Notes: generated by a model not told the origin, from the sequence alone. Counted from the stretch's first letter, positions 7,335 through 14,134 are shown. The stretch: DNA of 14,262 nucleotides from Flavobacteriales bacterium UBA7443 (GCA_002477505.1 DLQB01000139.1:1-14262); one strand, 5' to 3'. Translations and numbers: made by a program.

Positions 7335-8351
7335 ATGCCACACCGCCAAATCATTCGGGATGTTCAATCGGGATCATTTCGGCCGCTGTATCTGCTGCAC
7401 GGCGAAGAACCGTTCTTCATTGATGAGATTTCGAAAGCCCTCGAAGAAGCGGTCGTCGAAGCGTCCATGCGTGATTTCAACCAAACCATAGTTTATGGTC
7501 GTGACACATCGGTGGAACAATTGCTCGAGGCTGCACGACGGTTTCCGATGATGGCAGAAAGGCAGCTGGTGGTGATGCGAGAAGCGCAAGATTGGCCGGC
7601 TTGGAGGCGATCGAGCGACATGGTAAAGCTGGAAGCCTACGCCCAATCCCCTGTGGCGAGCACGGTGTTGGTATTTTGCTTCAAAAACAAGAAGGCCGAT
7701 GGCCGGCTCAAAGCAGTGAAAGCGATCAGCAAGGCGGGAACGCTGTTTTTGAGCGAAAAAGTCCGCGACTACAAGTTGGCCGAATGGATTTCAAATCAGG
7801 TGCAAGAAAAGGGCATGCGGATTTCAGGACAGGCAGCGCAGATCTTGGCAGAATACTTGGGCAATGATTTGCGCAAAGTGATGAATGAACTGGAAAAACT
7901 TCGAATCGTCTTGCCCGAAGGTACCGAGGTTCAGCCCGAGCACATCGAAAAACACATTGGCATTAGCAAGGATTTTAACGTGTTCGAATTGCAGCGTGCC
8001 ATCGGTGCAAAGGACCTCGCCCGTGCCAATCGCATAGTGGACTATTTCGCGGCCAACCCCAAAGATCATCCCGTGGCCATGGTCATGCCTGTCTTGGGTA
8101 GCTTTTTCAGTAAGGTCTATGCCTACCACGGATTGAAAGATCGTTCCAGTGCGGCAGCGGCGAAGGCGCTGCGATGTGCTCCATTCGCCGTAAAACAATA
8201 TGGCGAAGCGGCTCGGAATTATTCACTGGAAAAAGTTGGCAGGGTATTTGGCTATTTGAAGGATGCGGACCGAAAGGCAAAAGGTCAAGGCAACGCGACG
8301 GTCTCCGATCCGATGCTCTTAAAGGAGGCGATGTTCAAGATCCTGCATTGA
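7335..8351 (+). CDS. holA: DNA polymerase III subunit delta
   Basis: Delta subunit of the clamp loader, the wrench that opens the beta sliding clamp for loading onto primed DNA. It acts in the cytoplasm with DnaX and delta-prime. 338 residues, the usual length; the frame extends upstream to 6948 but the ATG at 7335 gives the standard N-terminus. Residues 16-25 (RPLYLLHGEE) followed by PFFIDE are the family's degenerate nucleotide-binding region, which lacks a working Walker A lysine. FPMMAERQLVVMREA (70-84) corresponds to the clamp-contacting segment. The lid domain (about 145-210) carries LAEYLGNDLRKVMNELEKL (171-189), a strong holA signature. The C-terminal helical collar runs from about 212 to 335. 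Divergent from the nuclease gene with a 60-nt spacer. Confidence 0.95.
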   Translation: MPHRQIIRDVQSGSFRPLYLLHGEEPFFIDEISKALEEAVVEASMRDFNQTIVYGRDTSVEQLLEAARRFPMMAERQLVVMREAQDWPAWRRSSDMVKLEAYAQSPVASTVLVFCFKNKKADGRLKAVKAISKAGTLFLSEKVRDYKLAEWISNQVQEKGMRISGQAAQILAEYLGNDLRKVMNELEKLRIVLPEGTEVQPEHIEKHIGISKDFNVFELQRAIGAKDLARANRIVDYFAANPKDHPVAMVMPVLGSFFSKVYAYHGLKDRSSAAAAKALRCAPFAVKQYGEAARNYSLEKVGRVFGYLKDADRKAKGQGNATVSDPMLLKEAMFKILH

Positions 8352-8526
8352 TTGTGGTCAAAGCTTAATTTGGAGCGCAAACGAAGAAGAAAATGCATGG
8401 TTTCACGCGGTAAATTTTGGCATCAACTCCCATAGCACTAACTTGCCTTCCTCGAACAGCATGCGCGGCCCCAATCGGTCCATGAAATTGCTCGAGCATT
8501 GTAAAGAATTGAAAATCCCTTAAGTC
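8352..8526 (+). promoter_or_regulatory. holA-OmpA intergenic region with candidate promoter (8416-8445)
   Basis: 175 bp without a convincing gene. TTTG at 8416-8419 followed after 19 nt by TAACTTG at 8439-8445 resembles the Bacteroidota -33/-7 pair (the -7 box is one T short). Initiation there would leave a leader of roughly 75 nt. A perfect 10-bp palindrome TGCTCGAGCA sits at 8489-8498. A 20-codon reading frame (8461-8523) ends 3 nt before the next start codon. No intrinsic terminator for holA is visible. Confidence 0.35.
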
Positions 8527-9693
8527 ATGAAGACGAACCTTTCCCACCAATTGATTGCAGCTGCAGCGCTTTTTGCTGTTTTGACTGCGACTGCGCAGGA
8601 TGATAATTATGTGCCCAACGGCAGTTTTGAAAATTCTGACTTGCGCAAACTGAAGAGTCAAGGGCAGTTGGAGGAATTCACGGAAGACTGGTTCTCAGCA
8701 ACAGAAGCTGCATTGGACCTCTACGCAGAAGGGATGAAATCGGAAAAAGTCAACATTCCAAACAATGTTTACGGCAAGCAAGAAGCGGCAGACGGGGTTT
8801 GTTACGCAGGGTTTCGTGCCTTCAGCAAGGACCCAAAATTAACGCGGACCTACTTTGAAGTGGCGTTGGCAAGTGAGCTTGAAAAGAACCAGCTCTACTG
8901 CGTGTCCTTTGACATCAGCTTGAGTGATTTGTCCCGTTACGCAGTCAATGGTGTTGGTGCTTACCTCAGCGATCGCAAAATTGAACAAGGCAACACAGGA
9001 GTATTGGACCGCGAAGCCAGCGTTTTGCACAAATCCGACAAAGTCATGTCGCTGCAAGACGGATGGGAAACGGTCTGTGGGACCTTCATAGGAACCGGTG
9101 AAGAGGAGTACTTGATCATAGGGGGATTCCATAAGGACAGCGACTTGGAAGATGAAAAAATGAAGAAGCCTGCGGGCATCATTGGGGTCGTTAAGAACCA
9201 AGCCTACTACTACCTGGACAATGTGAAACTAACTCCCATTGAAGCCAAATCACAGTGTGCCTGCTCTGCCGCTGACGAGGTGCGAACGGATCTCGTTTAT
9301 GGTTCATCGATTGTTTTGAGCGAAAGCATGTCTCCAGCTGAGATCGTGAGTGTTTCGGCAGTGTACTATGCATTTTTGAAGCGCCGTCCAACCGGTGCAG
9401 GGTCTGCTACAATCGCAAAGCTTGCCGATCTCCTCAAGGAGAATGCCGGCTGGAAGTTGCGCATCATCGGCCACGCGGATGAGGACGAATTCAATGAAGG
9501 CAAAATCAATCCACGGTACAGAGGATTGGGTGAAAAGCGCGCGGAGCAAGTGGTTGCGAAGTTTGCGGAAATGGGCATTGATGGTTCTCGTTTGGAAGTT
9601 GAGGCGATGGAAAACTCCGATCCTGCGAGTACGCGCGATACCGATATTAGCCGAGCCCAAAACCGACGCGTGACGTTCGAATTAATTAAATAA
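8527..9693 (+). CDS. Exported two-domain OmpA-family protein, diverged copy (paralogue 1)
   Basis: 388-residue exported protein expected to anchor the outer membrane or a surface structure to peptidoglycan. Residues 1-24 are a signal peptide ending at TATAQ. Residues 28-238 form an N-terminal domain starting VPNGSFEN and ending YYYLDNVKLTPIE, a jelly-roll, carbohydrate-binding-like pattern widespread in Bacteroidota surface proteins. A Cys-Ala-Cys (244-246) marks the linker. The C-terminal OmpA domain (about 250-388) retains IIGHAD (313-318), EKRAEQV (336-342) and AQNRRVTFEL (377-386), covering the Asp and Arg that contact diaminopimelate in OmpA-like domains. Its first strand lacks the usual FDFD motif and the loop after GHAD is rewritten, so it is the more diverged copy. 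Paralogue 2 starts 10 nt downstream. Confidence 0.83.
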   Translation: MKTNLSHQLIAAAALFAVLTATAQDDNYVPNGSFENSDLRKLKSQGQLEEFTEDWFSATEAALDLYAEGMKSEKVNIPNNVYGKQEAADGVCYAGFRAFSKDPKLTRTYFEVALASELEKNQLYCVSFDISLSDLSRYAVNGVGAYLSDRKIEQGNTGVLDREASVLHKSDKVMSLQDGWETVCGTFIGTGEEEYLIIGGFHKDSDLEDEKMKKPAGIIGVVKNQAYYYLDNVKLTPIEAKSQCACSAADEVRTDLVYGSSIVLSESMSPAEIVSVSAVYYAFLKRRPTGAGSATIAKLADLLKENAGWKLRIIGHADEDEFNEGKINPRYRGLGEKRAEQVVAKFAEMGIDGSRLEVEAMENSDPASTRDTDISRAQNRRVTFELIK

Positions 9694-9703
9694 TTCCACT
9701 AGG

Positions 9704-10876
9704 ATGCTGGGCCAAAATGCCCTGAAATGTTGTGTAGCCTGCTTCTTTTTGGTAGCGGTTATGCAGACAGCGGGTTACGCTCAAAGCAGCGGACAAGCGG
9801 GAAACTTGGTGCAGAATGGAAGCTTTGAAGAGAAGGCGTGGTGTCCGGGTGACTACACCCAGGCAAAATTGAAGACCATTTCAGGCTGGAACCAGGCCAA
9901 CGCCGGAACACCGGATCATTTCGATGCGTGCTCGTCTGGAGGTAAGGCAGGTGTTCCGAAGAATATGTTTGGCAACCAACCTGCGCTTGATGGGAATGCC
10001 TACGCTGGAATTGTACTTTTCTCGCAATCCAAACCGTATTACCGGGAGTACCTTCAATCCCCGCTTCGTCGACCCTTGCAAAAAGGAGAATGGGTGTGCG
10101 TGGAGTGGTGGGTTTGTGCCGCTGATCACAGCAAGGTCATTACGGATGGGCTGGGGGTTTATTTCACAGAGGAGGCACCAAGTGCTGTCGGAGAAGGAAT
10201 GTTGAAAGGAACGCCGCAGGTCGCCAATCCGGCTTTGCATATGCTGAGTGACCGCTGGAGTTGGATGCGTCTTAGCGATGTTTTTCAAGCGGCAGGTGGA
10301 GAGAAATTCGTCACCATAGGAAACTTCGTGGAACCGCAGGATTTGCGCATCATGGAACGAAAAGATGACCCCGAAACATCGAGTAATTGGGCATATGTCT
10401 ATTTGGATGATGTGCGCATTAGACCCGTAGAATCTCCCGCTGATTGCTCGTGCTTAAACGCGGAGATTCGGAACGCAGTGACGGACCCACCTTGGCAGGC
10501 GTACCAACGGGAACATGTTCGCTGGGACGCGATTTTATTCGACTTTGACGAATACGGATTGACGCCAGAGGCCATGGCTTCGCTCGATACATTGGGGGAA
10601 GAAATGCGCAGGAATCGATACTTGGTCATTGAGGTCAATGGGCACACGGATTTTATCGGTTCAGAATCGTACAATTTGCAATTGAGTGAGAAACGCGCAG
10701 AATCTGTCATGCGGGCGCTGCGTGAGCGAGGAGTGGATCCGAATCGGCTCAAATTGGCTTGGCACGGAAGCCTGAAGCCGACGGAAGACAATGCAACCGA
10801 AGGAGGGCGGCAACAGAATAGAAGGGTGGAATTTGAGCTACTGGAGCACGCTTATTTGCCGTGGACTCACGATTGA
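9704..10876 (+). CDS. Exported two-domain OmpA-family protein, canonical copy (paralogue 2)
   Basis: 390-residue paralogue of the preceding protein, presumably cotranscribed (10-nt gap). The signal peptide covers residues 1-26 (ends GYAQ). The N-terminal domain runs from about 34 to 242: NLVQNGSFEE at the start, NMFGNQPALDGNAYAGI (88-104) in the middle, and VYLDDVRIRPVE (232-243) at the end; paralogue 1 has matching elements. Cys248-Ser-Cys250 occupies the same linker position as the CxC of paralogue 1. The OmpA domain (about 270-380) is complete: ILFDFDEYGLTPEA (277-290), VNGHTD (311-316), LSEKRAESV (327-335), RQQNRRVEFEL (369-379). It should bind peptidoglycan non-covalently. There is no beta-barrel, so it is probably periplasmic or attached to an outer-membrane or secretion complex. 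The ligand of the N-terminal domain is unknown. Confidence 0.87.
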   Translation: MLGQNALKCCVACFFLVAVMQTAGYAQSSGQAGNLVQNGSFEEKAWCPGDYTQAKLKTISGWNQANAGTPDHFDACSSGGKAGVPKNMFGNQPALDGNAYAGIVLFSQSKPYYREYLQSPLRRPLQKGEWVCVEWWVCAADHSKVITDGLGVYFTEEAPSAVGEGMLKGTPQVANPALHMLSDRWSWMRLSDVFQAAGGEKFVTIGNFVEPQDLRIMERKDDPETSSNWAYVYLDDVRIRPVESPADCSCLNAEIRNAVTDPPWQAYQREHVRWDAILFDFDEYGLTPEAMASLDTLGEEMRRNRYLVIEVNGHTDFIGSESYNLQLSEKRAESVMRALRERGVDPNRLKLAWHGSLKPTEDNATEGGRQQNRRVEFELLEHAYLPWTHD

Positions 10877-10885
10877 CGCCTGCCT

Positions 10886-12214
10886 TCAAATGCTAGGCGA
10901 CGGATTAGGCTTTGGAATCAGCTGCAGAAAGACCAAGCTGATCGCAAAGAAGGCGATGAGCGCCAGCAAACTGGATCGCATGGAACCCGTGAAACCTTCA
11001 ATGTAGCCCCAGCTGAACATTCCGATGATCAATCCGCCCTTTTCTAGCACTTCGTAAAAGCTGAAATACGACGCGTGATCGTCCGTTTTGGGCAGCATCT
11101 TGGAATAACTGGAGCGATTCAAGCTTTGGGTTCCGCCCATCATAAAGCCGATGATGCCGGCCGCGACATAAAAACCCGTGACATCGTTGACCAAACTGTA
11201 GGTGTACAAGCAAACCCCCGCCCAAACAACAACACAACCCATGAGGGTCTTGATGTTGCCAATCTTGCCGCTCACCCAGGACATGAAGAACGCGCCCGGA
11301 ATGGACAGCAACTGCACAGCGATGATGGCGATGATGAGCTCATTGTCATTCAGGTTTACTTCCTTGATTCCAAAAGACGACGCCATGAGCATAATGGTTT
11401 GCAGCGCCATAGAGAGCACGAAGAAGGCCCAAAGAAATCGAATGAGGTCTTTGCGGCCCGACATATCCCGCGCGACTTGACGCAACTCCTTGAATCCCCT
11501 ACCGAACAAGTCTCGCGTGATTTTCTTGTCATGGGGATTGTACGGCAAGGTCCGAAACGTCGGTTGAGACCAGCCAATCCACCAGACGGCCACCAAGACA
11601 AACGCCCAAGGCGTCATGAAACTGCCGATGCCAATGATCAACCCAAGGCAAACCAAGAGCAAAAGAACGCTCCCTACGTAGCCCATTGCAAATCCTTTTG
11701 CGCTGAGGTGATCATGTTCTTCAGGCGGCGCTATTTCTGGCAAGAAAGCATTGTAAAACCCGAGGCTTCCCCAAAACCCAATGTTGGCCAGAAACAAGGC
11801 GGCCATGCTCCATTCTAGGTAAGCCGGATTGAAGAAATAGAGGCTGATGCATCCGAGGGCCCCACTGTAACAAAAGATTTTCATCAATTGCAGTTTTCGC
11901 CCCGTGACATCTGCCATTCCGCTCAACAAGGGAGAGGCGATGATGACAAACAAAAAACTCGCTCCCAGGACGTAGCTATAGAGCTGAGTGTTGATGAGTT
12001 CGCGCCCCCAAAAGATCACGGTATCGTTGATTATTTCGCCCGCTTCGTTACGGTCCGAAGTCAAGGCATTGAAAAAAATAGGAAAGATGGCAGTCGTGAT
12101 CACAAGCGAATACACGCTGTTCGCCCAATCGTACATCGTCCAAGCCTTTTTGACTTGTTCGGGTGTTTTCTCCGTTCGGCGGTCTTTTGCTGCAACTCCG
12201 GGTGCATTGCTCAT
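10886..12214 (-). CDS. UMF1-family MFS transporter
   Basis: Polytopic inner-membrane transporter, 442 residues with about twelve hydrophobic segments, of the Major Facilitator UMF1 (Atg22-like, 'unknown major facilitator') family. Diagnostic is the start of TM1, WTMYDWANSVYSLVITTAIF (residues 25-44), with Asp29-Trp30-Ala31-Asn32. GMADVTGRK (99-107 region) is the MFS motif-A loop between TM2 and TM3. A second, Gly-rich loop GGTQSLNRSSYSKMLPK in the C-terminal half is also typical of the family. The substrate is unknown; the yeast relative Atg22 exports amino acids from the vacuole. The first 20 residues are polar and cytoplasmic. It ends 9 bp from the stop of the convergent OmpA gene and is divergent from lhgO (37-bp spacer), so it is probably monocistronic. 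Confidence 0.9.
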   Translation of the reverse strand: MSNAPGVAAKDRRTEKTPEQVKKAWTMYDWANSVYSLVITTAIFPIFFNALTSDRNEAGEIINDTVIFWGRELINTQLYSYVLGASFLFVIIASPLLSGMADVTGRKLQLMKIFCYSGALGCISLYFFNPAYLEWSMAALFLANIGFWGSLGFYNAFLPEIAPPEEHDHLSAKGFAMGYVGSVLLLLVCLGLIIGIGSFMTPWAFVLVAVWWIGWSQPTFRTLPYNPHDKKITRDLFGRGFKELRQVARDMSGRKDLIRFLWAFFVLSMALQTIMLMASSFGIKEVNLNDNELIIAIIAVQLLSIPGAFFMSWVSGKIGNIKTLMGCVVVWAGVCLYTYSLVNDVTGFYVAAGIIGFMMGGTQSLNRSSYSKMLPKTDDHASYFSFYEVLEKGGLIIGMFSWGYIEGFTGSMRSSLLALIAFFAISLVFLQLIPKPNPSPSI

Positions 12215-12218
12215 GTGT

Positions 12219-12226
12219 CCAAGATA
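12219..12226 (-). promoter_or_regulatory. Candidate -7 element (TATCTTGG) for the MFS gene
   Basis: The minus strand reads TATCTTGG, one base off TAnnTTTG, ending 4 nt before the ATG at 12214. It shares the 37-bp divergent spacer with the lhgO element. No -33 TTG is evident. Confidence 0.25.
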
Positions 12227-12238
12227 GTCAGTCCGTTG

Positions 12239-12246
12239 TACTTTTG
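12239..12246 (+). promoter_or_regulatory. Candidate -7 element (TACTTTTG) for lhgO
   Basis: TACTTTTG matches TAnnTTTG exactly and ends 5 nt before the lhgO ATG at 12252. A -33 TTG is not found at the usual spacing. Initiation 4-7 nt downstream would place the transcript start on the start codon. Confidence 0.38.
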
Positions 12247-12251
12247 CGCCG

Positions 12252-13490
12252 ATGATTCATGAAAAGACTCCCGCGAACGCCTATGACATTGTCATCGTAG
12301 GCGGTGGAATTGTAGGCGCAGCAACCCTGTATCAATTGCAGCAGCGTTATCCTGACCGTTCCATGTTACTCGTTGAGAAGGAGGCAGAATTGGCGGATCA
12401 TCAAACCGGGAATAATTCCGGCGTGATCCATTCGGGGCTTTATTATCCACCGGGTTCGCTGAAGGCAAAAAATTGCGTCGAGGGACGCAGGGCTTTGGTT
12501 CGCTTTGCTCAAGAACACAAGGTTCCGCACGACGTGTGCGGAAAAGTAGTGGTGGCCGTTGAATCCTCTGAATTGCCCATGTTGGAAAAAATCCATGGAA
12601 TCGGTCAGCAGAATGAAATCGAAGGACTCGAGCGTATTGATGGCGATCAATTGCGGGAGATTGAACCGCACTGCAAGGGCGTTGGTGCGCTATGGGTTCC
12701 CTGCACCGGAATCATAGATTACCGTTCGGCAACCCGAAAAATGGTGGAACTCGCCCTTGGGTTGCAGCCGAAAAGTGCCATGCGCCTCGGAGAAGAAGTC
12801 ACCTCATTTGAGCGCACAGGAGATGATACCCGTGTGCGGACGAATCAGTCACCAGACGGATTCTTGGCGAAGCACGTGGTCGTTTGTGGCGGTCTGCAGG
12901 CGGATCGATTGGCCCGAAAAGACGGGGTGCCTTTGAAAGAGCGAGTGGTCGGATTTCGAGGCGATTACTACGAATTGACCGAGCAGGCCAAGCACAAAGT
13001 AAAAAACCTAATTTACCCCGTCCCCAACCCGGATTTTCCATTCCTAGGGGTCCACTTTACGCGCATGACGGATGGTGAAATCGAATGCGGACCCAATGCG
13101 GTGTTTACGTTCAAGCGTGAAGGGTATGGCAAAACAGACTTTGACTTGAAGGATACGATGGAAGCATTGGGTTACGGAGGAACGTGGAAGTTGTTTTTCA
13201 ATAACATGGCCTTTGGAATCAATGAATACCGTCGGGCGTTTTCCAAGCGCCTTTTCTTGAAGACCTTGCAGCGAATGATTCCCGATTTGACAATGGATGA
13301 TTTGCGTCCCGGTCGTTCGGGTGTTCGTGCCTTGTTGTTGTCGCAAGACGGAGATACTCGGGATGATTTTCGCATTTCTTATACGGATCGAAATATCCAC
13401 GTATTGAATGCTCCATCACCTGCGGCTACTGCGGCTTTGGCCATTGGTGAGCACATAGCCGATTTGGCTGAAGAAAGGTTCTCCTTTTAA
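12252..13490 (+). CDS. lhgO: L-2-hydroxyglutarate oxidase/dehydrogenase
   Basis: FAD-dependent, membrane-associated enzyme that oxidises L-2-hydroxyglutarate to 2-oxoglutarate, passing electrons to oxygen or the quinone pool; it removes a toxic by-product of 2-oxoglutarate metabolism. 412 residues, the normal length. The dinucleotide-binding fingerprint VIVGGGIVGAATLYQL is at 14-29, with the ribose-binding Glu42 in LLVEKE. HQTGNNSGVIHSGLYYPPGS (50-69) is the strongest family signature. PVPNPDFPFLGVHFTR (255-270) and GPNAV (279-283) are further LhgO-type motifs. The C-terminal FAD motif region includes RPGRSGVRA (353-361) and NAPSPAATAALAIGEHIADL (387-406). The first ATG after the divergent spacer is used; the next Met is too far downstream. 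Related DAO-family oxidases such as glycerol-3-phosphate dehydrogenase lack these signatures. Confidence 0.95.
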   Translation: MIHEKTPANAYDIVIVGGGIVGAATLYQLQQRYPDRSMLLVEKEAELADHQTGNNSGVIHSGLYYPPGSLKAKNCVEGRRALVRFAQEHKVPHDVCGKVVVAVESSELPMLEKIHGIGQQNEIEGLERIDGDQLREIEPHCKGVGALWVPCTGIIDYRSATRKMVELALGLQPKSAMRLGEEVTSFERTGDDTRVRTNQSPDGFLAKHVVVCGGLQADRLARKDGVPLKERVVGFRGDYYELTEQAKHKVKNLIYPVPNPDFPFLGVHFTRMTDGEIECGPNAVFTFKREGYGKTDFDLKDTMEALGYGGTWKLFFNNMAFGINEYRRAFSKRLFLKTLQRMIPDLTMDDLRPGRSGVRALLLSQDGDTRDDFRISYTDRNIHVLNAPSPAATAALAIGEHIADLAEERFSF

Positions 13491-13577
13491 TCGCCAAAGC
13501 GATACCGCTCAAACTGCTGCGGTGAAGAGCATGCATCCTGCAGGCGCAGGCATATTTCATTCGAAAGAAATTCAAGC

Positions 13578-13610
13578 AAAAAAGAAAGCCACCCAATTGG
13601 GTAGCTTTCT
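13578..13610 (-). terminator. Intrinsic terminator for the Cys-rich protein gene
   Basis: A 12-position stem closes on an AATT loop: arm 13599-13610 pairs with 13583-13594. On the minus strand the one non-Watson-Crick position is a U-G wobble, whereas on the plus strand it is a C-A mismatch. A run of six T follows on the minus strand (A-run 13578-13583) while the plus strand has no U-tract. Both asymmetries assign it to the minus-strand gene ending at 13700. Confidence 0.8.
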
Positions 13611-13632
13611 AAATTCAAGTCTCTGGCAAGTG

Positions 13633-13659
13633 GCACAAGGTCTTTGGTGAACCTTGTGC
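13633..13659. repeat. Inverted repeat, 9-bp perfect stem with 9-nt loop
   Basis: GCACAAGGT at 13633-13641 is perfectly complemented by ACCTTGTGC at 13651-13659. It lies in the 3' untranslated region of the Cys-rich gene, between its stop and the terminator. No U-tract adjoins it, so it may be an RNA-stabilising hairpin or a protein site rather than a terminator. Confidence 0.7.
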
Positions 13660-13674
13660 GGCGATTGAGTTACA

Positions 13675-13691
13675 AAAGGCCCAAGGCCCTT
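13675..13691 (-). terminator. Weak stop-proximal hairpin after the Cys-rich gene
   Basis: On the minus strand AAGGGCC TTG GGCCTTT forms a short stem (four GC pairs plus a G-U and two A-U) 8 nt past the stop codon, followed by only a short T run and G. It could be an attenuating or auxiliary terminator. The downstream hairpin at 13583-13610 is far stronger. Confidence 0.3.
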
Positions 13692-13699
13692 CGTTCAAT

Positions 13700-14092
13700 T
13701 TAGTCCTTCTTTTTCTTGGCGTCTTTCGAGCAGGTTTCAGCTGATTTGCCGGAGCAGCACGCTGCCTTACCGTCTTTGTTGTCAGCCGTAGACGACTTGG
13801 AAGAGCAGCAGGATGCGGCAGACTTGCCACAAGCTTCTTTTCCTCCTTTGTCCGCAGTCTTCGAAGAGCAGCACGCTGCACCTTTTGACTTGTCGTTGCT
13901 TCCTTTGCTGTTTGTCGCCTTGTCCGCTGCAGTTGCCGCGTTGCCTCCGACTGCTACGCTCTTGGCGCTGGAGCCTGCATCTTTGGTTTGTGCCACTTCT
14001 GTCGTGGTCTTGTCGTTCGTGTTGGCGGCTGTTTGAGCGTTAACTGCAAATGCGAAAAATGCGAAAACGCTGAGAATCAGTACTTTTTTCAT
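13700..14092 (-). CDS. Small exported Cys-rich, Ser/Lys/Ala-rich protein, unknown function
   Basis: 130 residues, not assigned to a family. Residues 1-19 form a clear signal peptide (MKKVLILSVFAFFAFAVNA), so the mature protein is periplasmic or extracellular. The rest is low-complexity, hydrophilic and predicted disordered. Residues 72-125 contain eight cysteines: three adjacent pairs (74-75, 95-96, 112-113, each in ACCSSK, SCCSSK or ACCSGK) and singles at 88 and 121 (ACGK, TCSK). The repeat-like layout suggests metal binding or disulphide cross-linking; neither is shown. The protein ends in a KKKKD tail. The gene has its own strong terminator and a candidate promoter, so it is monocistronic. 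It is a real gene rather than a chance frame because it has signal peptide, stop-proximal terminator and a coherent residue pattern. Confidence 0.75.
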   Translation of the reverse strand: MKKVLILSVFAFFAFAVNAQTAANTNDKTTTEVAQTKDAGSSAKSVAVGGNAATAADKATNSKGSNDKSKGAACCSSKTADKGGKEACGKSAASCCSSKSSTADNKDGKAACCSGKSAETCSKDAKKKKD

Positions 14093-14134
14093 GGAAGAAT
14101 TCGGTTGTTGGTTATCTCAGATAAATGTCAATGG

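Larger units (their letters stand above)
13491..13699. other. Convergent intergenic region with several hairpins
   Basis: 209 bp between lhgO and the Cys-rich gene, without a plausible gene. Besides the terminator and the hairpins listed separately, there are two weak plus-strand hairpins after lhgO: ACCGC/GCGGT (13504-13508 with 13519-13523) and CCTGC/GCAGG (13537-13541 with 13546-13550). Neither has a U-tract, so lhgO termination is not clearly explained. Confidence 0.6.

Noticed and set aside
8489..8498. Palindrome TGCTCGAGCA as a transcription-factor operator
   Set aside because: A single 10-bp palindrome with no second copy and no neighbouring regulator gene; expected by chance at this length scale in many spacers.
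8365..8661. A 98-codon minus-strand frame over the holA-OmpA spacer
   Set aside because: It runs antisense through the signal-peptide region of the OmpA-family gene and its product shows no domain or sensible composition.
11075..11818. A 247-codon plus-strand frame and several shorter ones inside the MFS gene
   Set aside because: Antisense shadows of a well-supported membrane protein; composition is His/Arg/Gln/Asn-rich, as expected of such shadows.
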